Program-made: the position numbers and the translations under genes
Notes under the pieces: generated by a model
What the model was told of the DNA's origin: nothing
The model's input: only the letters and a program-made list of their open reading frames with translations
The model's database searches: none
Assembly (NCBI RefSeq): GCF_035918395.1
Contig: NZ_CP142362.1
Location: 3,633,501 to 3,697,500, forward strand
Direction: 5' to 3'
DNA length: 64,000 bases
Source: Mycolicibacterium sp. ND9-15
GTDB lineage: Bacteria > Actinomycetota > Actinomycetes > Mycobacteriales > Mycobacteriaceae
In this document: one piece after another, positions 8,961 through 16,380 of the stretch
How positions within the stretch are numbered: the stretch's first letter is position 1
How the letters are laid out: every line of letters begins with the position of its first letter

Positions 8961-9269
8961 TCACACCATGGCGACGATGAACGTCAGAATCGCAAGGACC
9001 ACCAGGATCAATCCCGTGAGCACCAGAAACGCGCCCATCGATGCCGCCCGCTGGCGCCGATCGGCATCGCCGTTGGTGGCGTGCTTGACCGAAGTCTTCA
9101 TCGTGGCAAAGAGATCCGACCAGGCGATGCGTGACACACCCCGTCGGGTGGCGGTCGCATCGCGCATGGGCCGGTCGGGGACCGTCCCCGCACCATTCCC
9201 GTAGAACACCAGCCCGATCAGAACCGCCAGGGCGGCCGACACCAGCAACACAACACCCAGACCCGCCAT
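8961..9269 (-). CDS. small two-helix membrane protein
   Basis: 102 aa starting at the ATG at 9269, which is preceded by a good Shine-Dalgarno sequence (GGGAGG, 7 nt spacing); a longer frame to 9467 lacks one. It has a hydrophobic N-terminal helix (GLGVVLLVSAALAVLIGLVF), a polar basic loop of ~45 residues, and a hydrophobic C-terminal helix (GAFLVLTGLILVVLAILTFI). The N- and C-termini would be on the same side of the membrane. The function is unknown. It is transcribed opposite to the two-gene module and is the last gene before the decayed tRNA fragment. Confidence 0.65.
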   Translation of the reverse strand: MAGLGVVLLVSAALAVLIGLVFYGNGAGTVPDRPMRDATATRRGVSRIAWSDLFATMKTSVKHATNGDADRRQRAASMGAFLVLTGLILVVLAILTFIVAMV

Positions 9270-9613
9270 CGCACGCCTCCCGTCGGATCGACCCGCCTCG
9301 GCATCGCATACCCAGAATTGCAGTCGGTCGAACAGCGCCCCCGGGGCTCCGTAAGGAAGGCCGTAGCGCGCGGTTCGTTCGACTTTCGTCTGCTTGATGA
9401 CTCCATGGAGCACCGGCCACCGACGCGGGCATGGGTGGCTGCGATTGCGCCAAGGGCGGCACCGCATTCAGAAGCCATCGCTGGCCGTACCGCACGCATC
9501 TCTGCGCCCGTTGTCCGCACGAAACCTGCTGGACGAGTAGCCAAGGATGCAAAGCAAGAGTGAAATATGCACACGTCGCGTAAGTTCGCTGGCTAGCAAG
9601 CCGTACCGAGCTA

Positions 9614-9651
9614 GATCCGCACAGTGTGGGTTCGAGTCCGGCTGCGGTCAC
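9614..9651 (+). repeat. decayed direct copy of tRNA 3' half (putative att site)
   Basis: Aligned without gaps to 5621-5658 of the tRNA gene, 33 of 38 positions match. The block covers the anticodon-stem 3' strand, variable loop, T-arm and acceptor 3' strand. No matching acceptor 5' strand, D-arm or anticodon arm lies upstream, so it is not a second tRNA gene. A same-orientation duplicate of a tRNA 3' end is what site-specific integration into a tRNA gene leaves behind. It ends 27 bp before the acyl-CoA ligase start. The rest of 9270-9678 holds nothing else I can identify. Confidence 0.8.
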
Positions 9652-9678
9652 GAACACTCCTGACGCCGAAGGGACCCG

Positions 9679-11331
9679 ATGGCCAGTTTTCTGACCGGCA
9701 TTCGGCAGCGGCTGCAGCACGTGACCGAGGCGGGGCGTGCGGCGAAACGACTCGTCGAGACCGGGGTCCTGGACCTGAGAGATCTGGGCGGAACGCTTCA
9801 GGGCGCCAAGCTCGTCGGTGTCTATGGACCGCAAGCGACGATGGCTATCCAGGGTGGCCGCAGGTTTCCCACCTTGCCGGCGATCGTCGACGAGCGCGGG
9901 ACATTGACGTATCGACAGGTCGACGACCAGTCGTGGGCGTTGGCGCACGGCCTGCGGTGTCTTGGTGTAGTCGAGGGTTCCGTCGTCGGGTTGCTGTGTC
10001 GCGATCACCGGGGCCTGGTCATCGCGATGGCCGCGTGCGGCAAGCTCGGCGCCCGGATGGTGCTGATGAACACCGGGTTCGCCAAGCCGCAGTTCGCGCA
10101 GGTCTGCGCGCGCGAGAAGGTGACGGTGGTGCTCCACGACAGCGAATTCATGGCGCTGCTCGATGCGCTGCCCGCCGACCTGCCCCGCGTGCTGACCTGG
10201 GTGGACGACGGCGCCGAAATACCGGCGGCCGCACACACACTCGACGAGATCGTCGTCTCGAACTCCACCGAGCCATTGCCCTCGCCGAGCAAGCCCGGCG
10301 GCTCGGTCATCTTGACCAGCGGTACCACCGGAGTGCCGAAGGGGGCGCCGCGCGACACCGTGAACCCGCTTGCGACGGCGCAGATCGTCGACCGAATCCC
10401 GTTCCCCCGCAAGGGCACGATGGTCATCATCTCGCCGATCTTTCACAGCACCGGCTGGGCCACTTACACGGTCGGCGCGGCGTTGGGCAACAAGATCGTG
10501 ACCGCCAGGCGGTTCAACGCCGAAAACACACTGAAGCTCATCGCCGACCACAAGGCCGACATGCTGGTCGCGGTCCCGACCATGTTGCACCGGATGGTCG
10601 AGCTCGGCCCCGACACCTTCGCCAAGTACGACACGTCCTCGTTGAAGGTGATCCTGATCGCCGGCTCGGCACTGAGTCCCGACCTGTCCACCCGGGTGCA
10701 GGACACCTTCGGCGATGTTCTCTACAACATGTACGGCTCCACCGAGTGCGCCATCGCCACGGTTGCCAATCCGGTTGAGCTGCGCGCCGCACCCGGCACC
10801 GTCGGTCGTGCGCCGGTCACCTGCGAGGTGGTCCTCTACGACGACAACGATCAGCGCGTCGAGGACGTCAACCGTCGTGGCCGGATCTTCGTCCGCAACG
10901 GTGCGCCGTTCCAGGGTTACACCGACGGCCGCAGCAAGCAGATCATCGACGGCTACATGTCAAGCGGCGACACGGGCCAGTTCGACGAGAACGGGCTGTT
11001 GTTCGTCGACGGCCGCGACGACGACATGATCGTCTCCGGCGGTGAGAACGTGTTCCCGCAGGAAGTGGAGAATCTGCTCGAGGAGCGGGCGGACGTCGCC
11101 GAGGCGGCTGTGGTGGGTGTGGACGACGTCGAGTTCGGAAAGCGGTTGCGTGCCTTCGTCGTTCCCGAGCCGGGTGCGGTACGGGACGCCGCGGAGGTCA
11201 AGCAGTACGTGAAGGACAACCTGGCCCGTCACAAGGTGCCTCGCGACGTGGTTTTCGTCGAGGAGCTACCCCGCAACGCCACCGGGAAACTGCTGCGCCG
11301 GGTCCTGGTCGACATGGACGTCGACAGCTGA
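9679..11331 (+). CDS. AMP-forming fatty acyl-CoA ligase (FadD type)
   Basis: 550-aa adenylate-forming enzyme that activates a carboxylic acid with ATP and CoA. Seen in order: P-loop-like ILTSGTTGVPKGAP, the A5 motif region YNMYGSTECA, the hinge with SGDTGQFDENGLLFVDGRDDDMI and SGGENVFPQEVENLL, and the C-terminal catalytic Lys in LPRNATGKLLRRVL. The general form resembles mycobacterial FadD12-like ligases; the substrate (fatty acid, steroid side chain or other acid) is unknown. Start ATG 9679 has GAAGGG upstream. It sits directly to the right of the tRNA-derived repeat and converges on a Ddn-like gene. Confidence 0.9.
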   Translation: MASFLTGIRQRLQHVTEAGRAAKRLVETGVLDLRDLGGTLQGAKLVGVYGPQATMAIQGGRRFPTLPAIVDERGTLTYRQVDDQSWALAHGLRCLGVVEGSVVGLLCRDHRGLVIAMAACGKLGARMVLMNTGFAKPQFAQVCAREKVTVVLHDSEFMALLDALPADLPRVLTWVDDGAEIPAAAHTLDEIVVSNSTEPLPSPSKPGGSVILTSGTTGVPKGAPRDTVNPLATAQIVDRIPFPRKGTMVIISPIFHSTGWATYTVGAALGNKIVTARRFNAENTLKLIADHKADMLVAVPTMLHRMVELGPDTFAKYDTSSLKVILIAGSALSPDLSTRVQDTFGDVLYNMYGSTECAIATVANPVELRAAPGTVGRAPVTCEVVLYDDNDQRVEDVNRRGRIFVRNGAPFQGYTDGRSKQIIDGYMSSGDTGQFDENGLLFVDGRDDDMIVSGGENVFPQEVENLLEERADVAEAAVVGVDDVEFGKRLRAFVVPEPGAVRDAAEVKQYVKDNLARHKVPRDVVFVEELPRNATGKLLRRVLVDMDVDS

Positions 11332-11344
11332 CAAGCCAGACCGA

Positions 11345-11743
11345 TTACGTGGTCGTCAGCTTCAGGTACTTGTCGATATGGGAGTGCTGGAAAAGCCGGC
11401 GGCGGCGGGCCGGTAGTTGCGGCTCGGCGACGGCCGCGTCGATGATCGTCGGTTCCACGACGTCGTAGGTCTGGCCGCCGACCTGTACTGTGGCCCGCCC
11501 GGCGGCAAGTACGTTGCGCAGCCAGTCGACACGGGTGCCGTAGGGCAGCGGGATGATGAGACCATCCTCCACGCGATCGGCCACCACCGGTGTCGCATAC
11601 CGGCGCCCCGACCGCCGCCCGGTGTATCGGATGACGGCGGCATACCAGTGCCTGCGCCCGGCCAACCGCAACATCAGGGGGTTCAGCACGTGTTTGTTGA
11701 AGGGACGGATCCGATCTCGAACTGCCAGGATCAGGTCAGACAT
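11345..11743 (-). CDS. F420-dependent (deazaflavin, Ddn/nitroreductase-like) oxidoreductase
   Basis: 132 aa from the ATG at 11743 (a GTG at 11770 would add nine residues). The split-barrel Ddn signature is present: YTGRRSGRRYATPVVADRVEDGLIIPLPYG, then WLRNVLAAGRATVQVGGQTYDV. These small proteins use F420H2 for quinone, nitro-compound or lipid reduction in mycobacteria. It is convergent with the acyl-CoA ligase, with 13 bp between stops. A paralogue lies at 17970. The substrate is unknown. Confidence 0.85.
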   Translation of the reverse strand: MSDLILAVRDRIRPFNKHVLNPLMLRLAGRRHWYAAVIRYTGRRSGRRYATPVVADRVEDGLIIPLPYGTRVDWLRNVLAAGRATVQVGGQTYDVVEPTIIDAAVAEPQLPARRRRLFQHSHIDKYLKLTTT

Positions 11744-11841
11744 GACTCGATACTGCACGCTCGGAGCCACTCCTCGCGAGGGCCGAAACTACTTCGAAAA
11801 AGGACTTTCGGCACACACGCCTTGAGTCTTTGGTGGCACGG

Positions 11842-12336
11842 TCACCGTGTCGCGAGGTACTTCTCGAGCTTGTCCAGCTGCGCCTTGTAACCCCACTTCA
11901 TGCCGAAGGCGGCCATCTTGGCCTTCGCGCCGATGCGGGTGATCGTCACGTGCAGTTGCACATCCGTCACGCCGTCGCGTTCGGTGAGCGTGACGTCGTT
12001 GGTGTGGTGGATCGTCGAACCCTCTTCCTCGCCTTCGGTCCACGATCGCGCGTCGTAGCACAGGCGGGTGGGTTCCTCGATGCGGGTGAACGTGCCAGTC
12101 ATCGGCCAGCGGGTGCCCTGGTACTTGCCCATGCTCTCACCGGCCTCCATGACGACGTGAATTCTGCCTCCGACAGCCAGGTCGATCTCGCAATCGGGCA
12201 CGAATGTCTTCTCCGGGCCCCACCACTCGCGCAGCATGTCCGGCTCTGTCCATGCGCGCCAAACGGTCTCTATGGGTGCATGGTACGAGCGCTCGAGATG
12301 AAGGTTCTTGGTCTTCTTGAACATCTGCATCAGCAT
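11842..12336 (-). CDS. SRPBCC/AHSA1-domain protein
   Basis: 164 aa. It has the AHSA1-type START-fold pattern: RSYHAPIETVWRAWTEPDMLREWWGPE at the N-terminus, GGRIHVVMEAG mid-protein and a C-terminal helix GYKAQLDKLEKYL. Such proteins bind hydrophobic ligands in a cavity. Start ATG 12336 has GGAGG upstream. It is the second gene of a two-gene operon with the ArsR regulator, a very common pairing in actinobacteria in which the regulator probably controls its partner. Confidence 0.88.
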   Translation of the reverse strand: MLMQMFKKTKNLHLERSYHAPIETVWRAWTEPDMLREWWGPEKTFVPDCEIDLAVGGRIHVVMEAGESMGKYQGTRWPMTGTFTRIEEPTRLCYDARSWTEGEEEGSTIHHTNDVTLTERDGVTDVQLHVTITRIGAKAKMAAFGMKWGYKAQLDKLEKYLATR

Positions 12337-12381
12337 GGTGAGTCCTCCAGGTGTCGGTCGACAAGCGTGTCGAAGAGGCGA

Positions 12382-12720
12382 TCAGCGGGCGTCCGGGTCG
12401 TTTTCCGTCCTTTCGGTGATGGACTCGAGGTATCTGCCCAACGAGTCGAGGCGGGCCTCCCACAGTTGCGCGAAGGATTCGGCCCAGCGACCGATCTCCT
12501 CGAACGGTGCTGCCTCGAGGCGGTAAATCCGCTGTCGGGCCACGGCCTGGCCGGCGACGATCCCCGAATCACCCAGCACTCGAAGGTGTTTGCTCACCTG
12601 CGGTTGCCGAATCTCGAGTGTCGCCGCGATCTCGCCCACCGAAAGCGGTCCTGCGCGCAACAATTCGACGATTTTCAGGCGGCTTGGCTCGGCAAGAGCG
12701 CCGAAGACCGTCGACTGCAC
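12382..12720 (-). CDS. ArsR-family winged-helix repressor
   Basis: 112 aa. HTH region: LAEPSRLKIVELLRAGPLSVGEIAATLEIRQPQVSKHLRVLGDSGIV, the typical ArsR layout, followed by a short dimerisation helix. I see no Cys metal site, so this is the non-metal AHSA1-associated type. I chose the GTG at 12720 because the frame upstream has no better start and runs across the operator. Divergent from the NAD(P)H-binding gene at 12787, and followed by the AHSA1 gene after 45 bp. A perfect inverted repeat lies 24 bp upstream and is the likely operator. Confidence 0.85.
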   Translation of the reverse strand: MQSTVFGALAEPSRLKIVELLRAGPLSVGEIAATLEIRQPQVSKHLRVLGDSGIVAGQAVARQRIYRLEAAPFEEIGRWAESFAQLWEARLDSLGRYLESITERTENDPDAR

Positions 12721-12743
12721 ACTGCGAAAATACGCGCCATGAC

Positions 12744-12763
12744 ATATTCCTGTCAAGGAATAT
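12744..12763. promoter_or_regulatory. probable ArsR operator, perfect 8-bp inverted repeat
   Basis: Arms ATATTCCT (12744-12751) and AGGAATAT (12756-12763) are exact reverse complements around a 4-nt spacer. The site is in the 66-bp gap between the divergent arsR-type gene (start 12720) and the NAD(P)H-binding gene (start 12787), so one dimer could repress both promoters. Confidence 0.75.
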
Positions 12764-12786
12764 CTCACAACGGCTACCGTGGAGTC

Positions 12787-13440
12787 ATGGCGCGCACTCT
12801 GATCATCGGTGGCCACGGCAAGGTCGCTCTGCATCTGTCGCGAATTCTCAGTGGCCGCGGGGACGAGGTGACCTCGGTGTTCCGCAACCCCGATCACTCC
12901 GAGGAAGTTCTGGTGACCGGGGCCCAACCGGTGGTGGCCGACATCGAGCGGATGGACACCGATGCGCTTGCCGAGCTTGCCGGCGGGCATGACGCGGTGG
13001 TGTTCTCCGCGGGCGCCGGCGGCGGCAATCCGACACGCACCTATGCGGTGGACCGAGACGCCGCCATCCGCGTGATCGATGCCGCCGAGCAGGCGGGAGT
13101 GCCCAGGCTCATCATGGTGTCCTACTTCGGTGCTGGGCCCAATCACGGTGTACCGAAGGACAACTCGTTCTATCCCTACGCAGAGGCCAAGGCCGCTGCA
13201 GATGCGCATCTGCGGGCCAGCGGCCTGAAGTGGACGGTTCTCGGGCCGGGCAGTCTGACCCTGGAACCGGCGACTGGGCGCATCGCCGTCGGCCCCGACG
13301 CCGCCGGTGGCGAGGTGTCCCGGGAGGACGTCGCGTTGGTCGCCGCCGCCTGCCTGGCCGACGACACGACCGTCGGGCGCACCATCGAGTTCAACAACGG
13401 CGGCGTACCGATCGCCGAAGCGTTGTCTCAGGGGGCGTGA
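12787..13440 (+). CDS. NAD(P)H-binding atypical SDR protein
   Basis: 217 aa. Rossmann N-terminus ARTLIIGGHGKVALHLSRIL with the GxxGxxG pattern of atypical SDRs (NmrA / YwnB-like), then DAVVFSAGAG and YAEAKAAADAHLRASGLKWTVLGPGSL, matching the family's YxxxK-like segment and binding loop. It may be a sugar-epimerase-like reductase or a redox sensor. It is divergent from the arsR-like gene and shares its operator region. The ATG at 12787 has only a close GGAG upstream; a longer upstream frame is not coding. Confidence 0.85.
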   Translation: MARTLIIGGHGKVALHLSRILSGRGDEVTSVFRNPDHSEEVLVTGAQPVVADIERMDTDALAELAGGHDAVVFSAGAGGGNPTRTYAVDRDAAIRVIDAAEQAGVPRLIMVSYFGAGPNHGVPKDNSFYPYAEAKAAADAHLRASGLKWTVLGPGSLTLEPATGRIAVGPDAAGGEVSREDVALVAAACLADDTTVGRTIEFNNGGVPIAEALSQGA

Positions 13441-13541
13441 CGTATCGGCTCGTCGGCTGCACGCGAACTACCCGTCGTGATTGGCGCAGGAACGGCCGAT
13501 CGCTCTCCGGTGCCTGCCGGACGACACCTCGTTCGCATCAC

Positions 13542-13838
13542 CTATGCATTCATCGGATGGCCGAACTTGGTCTGCAGTTCGTCGACGTAGTCGCTGTAGG
13601 CGGCGATGACGTCGTCGAGGTCCAGTTGTTCGGGTAAGTCATCGGGTCGTTGGCGCACGGTCAGGTAGGTCACGGTCGCAGCGACCACGCTGGTTTCGTC
13701 GGCGTGGGGCCCGGCGATGCGGGCGACGGCCTCGGGGTTGGCTCGTATCCGGATGGCGATGAGGTCCTCGTCCTGGGGGATATGTACGAGGTAATCGTGA
13801 TCGCCGAGCGCTTCGATGGCGGGGTCATTGGTGCTCAT
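13542..13838 (-). CDS. conserved hypothetical, 98 aa
   Basis: Small acidic soluble protein with no motif I recognise. Its start codon overlaps the stop of the upstream regulator by 4 nt (ATGA at 13835-13838), so it is translated with it. It forms the last gene of the fdxA-regulator-hypothetical operon. The tight coupling to a cysteine-motif regulator suggests a supporting role in redox or Fe-S control, but nothing in the protein itself shows this. Confidence 0.75.
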   Translation of the reverse strand: MSTNDPAIEALGDHDYLVHIPQDEDLIAIRIRANPEAVARIAGPHADETSVVAATVTYLTVRQRPDDLPEQLDLDDVIAAYSDYVDELQTKFGHPMNA

Positions 13839-14590
13839 AATCGCTGCTCCTTTCCAGAGATTCGCCGCCGCGACGACCGCTCACCGGGATGCGCGCGGGA
13901 ACCGTCACCTTCATTCCCGGCGGATGCGGGCGCGAGGTGGGCCACACACAGGTCCGGTTCAACCAAAGGGTCGAGCCGGTCGACGGTCACTGGGCCGCGC
14001 ATCCCGTCAAGCGCCCCTTGCATCAGCCCGAGGTGTACCGCGCAGATCATGGTGCCGTGTTCGTCGACCAGCTCGTGGAATGGGCAGTGCCGCAGTCGGA
14101 TCTGTGCTGCACGCCGACTGCGGGGCGGTTCGGGTTTGAACCCGAGGTCACCGAGCAGGTCGGTAAGTGCCGAAACGGTCTGGGATTTGGACCGAGCCCG
14201 ACTGCGATGGTGTTCGACGAGCGACGTGCCCCACGAGCGACCAAGCTCGGCCGCGGCTCCGCCGGGATCATCGGCACTGGTGGCGAAGTAGTCGGCGAAG
14301 ATGCCGGCGAGCAACCGGTAATTGGTCGGACCGGCTGGGTCCATCCGGCGCAACGCCCGGAAGAGCGTTGGCGGTCGCCCCGGACCGGCGGTGTCGCCTA
14401 TCAGTTGCTCGACACGCTGGGCGCGGACCAAGGCGTCGAGGTGGAAACGAATGGTGTTGGGATGCAATCCCATTTCTCGGGCGATATCGGCGATGCTGCG
14501 CGGCGCAGTCGAGTTGCGCAGCAGCGCCAGGATGACGTCGCGACGCCCGGAACCAACAGGCGGACTCTTCGGTGTCGCGTCGATGGGCAT
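13835..14590 (-). CDS. SufR-like HTH regulator with C-terminal Cys motif
   Basis: 251 aa. N-terminal winged helix (DVILALLRNSTAPRSIADIAREMG, HPNTIRFHLDALV), then a GRPPTLFRAL hinge, a helical middle, and a C-terminal region with a CX13C pair (CPFHELVDEHGTMIC) plus a later Cys in PDLCVAHL. This pattern is that of SufR-type Fe-S-sensing repressors (known for cyanobacteria and actinobacteria); ligand identity here is inferred. Its start overlaps the stop of fdxA by 1 nt. Two more regulators with the same Cys spacing lie at 15554 and 20211. Confidence 0.85.
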   Translation of the reverse strand: MPIDATPKSPPVGSGRRDVILALLRNSTAPRSIADIAREMGLHPNTIRFHLDALVRAQRVEQLIGDTAGPGRPPTLFRALRRMDPAGPTNYRLLAGIFADYFATSADDPGGAAAELGRSWGTSLVEHHRSRARSKSQTVSALTDLLGDLGFKPEPPRSRRAAQIRLRHCPFHELVDEHGTMICAVHLGLMQGALDGMRGPVTVDRLDPLVEPDLCVAHLAPASAGNEGDGSRAHPGERSSRRRISGKEQRL

Positions 14591-14934
14591 CAGGTCGCCT
14601 GCGGTGGAAGGGCCGCAACCATCTCGGTGTCCGCGTCAAGAGCGCCGAGTTTCGCCGCCCCGCCCGGTGATCCCAGAGGTCGTTCCTGCCCTGGCAGGGT
14701 GTCGGTGAAGAACTTGGCGTTCTCCGCGGTATAGGGTTCCAGCGACGCGGGAAGGTCGTCTTCGTAGTAAATCGCCTCCACCGGGCACACCGGTTCGCAC
14801 GCCCCACAGTCCACGCATTCGTCAGGATGGATGTAGAGCATCCGACCGCCCTCGTAGATGCAGTCGACGGGGCACTCCTCAACGCAGGCAAGGTCCTTGA
14901 TGTCGACACAAGGTTGCCCGATCACGTAGGTCAT
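14590..14934 (-). CDS. fdxA: ferredoxin FdxA, 7Fe (3Fe-4S + 4Fe-4S) type
   Basis: 114 aa, the same length as M. tuberculosis FdxA as I remember it. Cluster ligands are visible in CVEECPVDCIYEGGRMLYI and in PDECVDCGACEPVCPVEAIYYED, the latter a complete CxxCxxCxxxCP for the 4Fe-4S cluster. The C-terminal extension ends GSPGGAAKLGALDADT, typical of the actinobacterial form. It passes electrons to P450s or other oxygenases. First gene of an operon with the SufR-like regulator and a small protein; an inverted repeat 9 bp upstream of the start is the likely operator. No DosR-type box was seen. Confidence 0.93.
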   Translation of the reverse strand: MTYVIGQPCVDIKDLACVEECPVDCIYEGGRMLYIHPDECVDCGACEPVCPVEAIYYEDDLPASLEPYTAENAKFFTDTLPGQERPLGSPGGAAKLGALDADTEMVAALPPQAT

Positions 14935-14942
14935 ATGCCAAC

Positions 14943-14969
14943 ATTACTACAATTGACACTCGTAGTAAT
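14943..14969. promoter_or_regulatory. probable operator of the fdxA operon
   Basis: Perfect 8-bp inverted repeat: ATTACTAC at 14943-14950 and GTAGTAAT at 14962-14969, with an 11-nt spacer. It starts 9 bp upstream of the fdxA ATG and so covers the promoter or first transcribed bases. It is the obvious candidate for autoregulation by the SufR-like protein encoded in the same operon. Confidence 0.65.
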
Positions 14970-15000
14970 AGTATCTGCGGAGCAATTCTCCGGTCGAGGC

Positions 15001-15147
15001 ATGACGATGTTTCGGATGCCGATCTTCACCTGGAACATAGTGACACCGGCGGCGACCTACACCCATGTCGAGAACGGGGTCACGTTCGTCGACGGCTGCG
15101 ACCCCGGCCACGGACGGGTCGTCCTCGCCTATCCGGGGCCGGGGTGA
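15001..15147 (+). pseudogene. short frame beginning with a CtaD (cytochrome c oxidase subunit I) fragment
   Basis: The frame begins GMTMFRMPIFTWNI, which is the highly conserved CtaD stretch (RAPGMTMFRMPIFTWN...) as I remember it from mycobacterial oxidase subunit I. After Ile the match ends abruptly and ~34 unrelated residues run to a stop. A 48-aa product starting at ATG 15001 is possible, but with no membrane helix it cannot be a functional oxidase piece. It is best read as a fragment of ctaD joined to other sequence. It lies divergent from fdxA. Confidence 0.5.
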
Positions 15148-15185
15148 TTGTTCAGGGAGCTGGGCGCGCCCCGCTTCCGCGGACG

Positions 15186-15554
15186 CTAATGCCGTTCGGC
15201 GAGCAGATCGGCAAGGACCGCCGCTTCGCTGATATCAACCGCTTTGGACGCAGTGAGAAGCGTCAGCGTGTGCTTATCCGCCAAGTCGCGTAGATGCGCC
15301 AGCGCATCGGCACGGGCGGACTCGGCCAATTCTTCGCCGTAGCGACGCGCGAACTCGTCGAACAGTTTCGGATCGTGGCGATACCAGGTGCGCAGTTCGG
15401 TGGACGGCGCGACGTTCTTGCACCACTCATCCAGCTGCGCCCTGGCTTTCGTCATGCCGCGGGGCCAGATCCGGTCCACCAGGATGCGGGTGCCGTCGTC
15501 GGCCGACGCCGGGTCATAGATCCGGCGCACCCGGACATGTCGCTGGCGGGTCAT
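15186..15554 (-). CDS. DUF488-family protein
   Basis: 122 aa. The DUF488 signature is clear: VRRIYDPASADDGTRILVDRIWPRGMTKARAQLDEWCKNVAPSTELR contains the family's RVLVDRLWPRG core, followed by FARRYGEEL and LTLLTASKAVDISEA. Function is unknown in general. I chose the ATG at 15554, because it overlaps the stop of the upstream regulator by 1 nt, the same coupling seen in the fdxA operon. The upstream frame runs inside the regulator gene. Confidence 0.88.
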   Translation of the reverse strand: MTRQRHVRVRRIYDPASADDGTRILVDRIWPRGMTKARAQLDEWCKNVAPSTELRTWYRHDPKLFDEFARRYGEELAESARADALAHLRDLADKHTLTLLTASKAVDISEAAVLADLLAERH

Positions 15555-16306
15555 CACTTGCCTGACACGAGTCTGGCCACGCAGAGTTCGGGCTCCACGA
15601 ACGGCTCGAGGCGCGCCGACAGCGCGGGACCTCGGCTCTTCTGTTGACATTCCTCAACCGGCGTCTTGGCCACCAGACCCTCCAGCAATCCCCGGTGTAT
15701 CTCGCACACCACTTCCGGGCGCGTCCGGGCGAGATCCCTGACCGGGCAGGCGTGCAGCCGAATGATCCGCTCCGGCCTCGGCACCGGTGGGGTGCGGGCA
15801 ACGAGTTCGGGCGCAAATCCCATGCCGGTGAAAGCTACGGTGGTGCGTACGGCCGCGCGGTCGAGGACGTCATCGGCGTGGGTCGCGGGCGACGTCTCGA
15901 CGGCATCGGCATCCGACTCCTCGGGGGTCGCCATGCGGGCGGCCCACTTTCGCCCGGCATGCTGCGCACGGCGAGCGCGTGTGTGGACGTTCCGTCCCAA
16001 CTCCATTGCCAGGATCTCAGCCAGAATCCGGTAATCCACCCGCTGTTGGACCGCCCGGTAGCCGGTTCGTGGCCGGCCCTTGCCCGCCCGGGGCAGCCTG
16101 GTGCGCACGATCGCGCCCTCGTCACACAGCGAGTCCAGATGAAACCGCACCGTGGTCACATGCGCGCCGATTTCTGCGGCCAGCTCGAGCGCATCGACAG
16201 CATCGCCGTGCTCGCGCACCATCGTAAGCACTCGTTCACGTTGTCGATTGCGCGGCAACCGGTTCCGCCGCTGCCGCCCGGCCCGGGCATCGGTTTCCTC
16301 GTTCAC
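15554..16306 (-). CDS. SufR-like HTH regulator with C-terminal Cys motif (second copy)
   Basis: 250 aa. Winged helix (RERVLTMVREHGDAVDALELAAEIG, HVTTVRFHLDSL), hinge GRPRTGYRAV, and the C-terminal CX13C (CPVRDLARTRPEVVC) with a later Cys in PELCVARL, the same spacing as the regulator at 13835. GTG start with AGGGG upstream. It heads an operon with the DUF488 gene and is divergent from the DUF5994 gene at 16381. A CGGA-N6-TCCG element lies between the putative -35 and -10 of that divergent promoter. Confidence 0.83.
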   Translation of the reverse strand: MNEETDARAGRQRRNRLPRNRQRERVLTMVREHGDAVDALELAAEIGAHVTTVRFHLDSLCDEGAIVRTRLPRAGKGRPRTGYRAVQQRVDYRILAEILAMELGRNVHTRARRAQHAGRKWAARMATPEESDADAVETSPATHADDVLDRAAVRTTVAFTGMGFAPELVARTPPVPRPERIIRLHACPVRDLARTRPEVVCEIHRGLLEGLVAKTPVEECQQKSRGPALSARLEPFVEPELCVARLVSGK

Positions 16307-16326
16307 CTCGACCCCTATCCCTCGGC

Positions 16327-16355
16327 CTTTTTAGCGGATATACTTCCGTTATAAT
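16327..16355 (+). promoter_or_regulatory. promoter with TATAAT -10 and embedded inverted repeat
   Basis: A consensus -10 hexamer TATAAT (16350-16355) lies 25 bp before the ATG of the DUF5994 gene. Between it and the -35 zone is CGGA (16335-16338), 6 nt, TCCG (16345-16348). An operator in the spacer would block polymerase. The adjacent divergent SufR-like regulator is the natural candidate to bind. A T-rich but poor -35 is seen. Confidence 0.5.
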
Positions 16356-16380
16356 ACTGGCACCTCAACGAAGAGTAAAC

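Noticed and set aside
5658..9613. Integrase or transposase in the tRNA-bounded island
   Set aside because: Looked for tyrosine-recombinase and DDE patterns in the translated frames of both strands; none found.
9614..9678. A second complete tRNA gene before the acyl-CoA ligase
   Set aside because: Only the 3' half is present; there is no acceptor 5' strand, D-arm or anticodon loop upstream.
8782..10590. 602-codon minus-strand frame across the island end and the acyl-CoA ligase
   Set aside because: It lies antisense to the ligase's conserved motifs and across the decayed tRNA copy; composition is that of a shadow frame.
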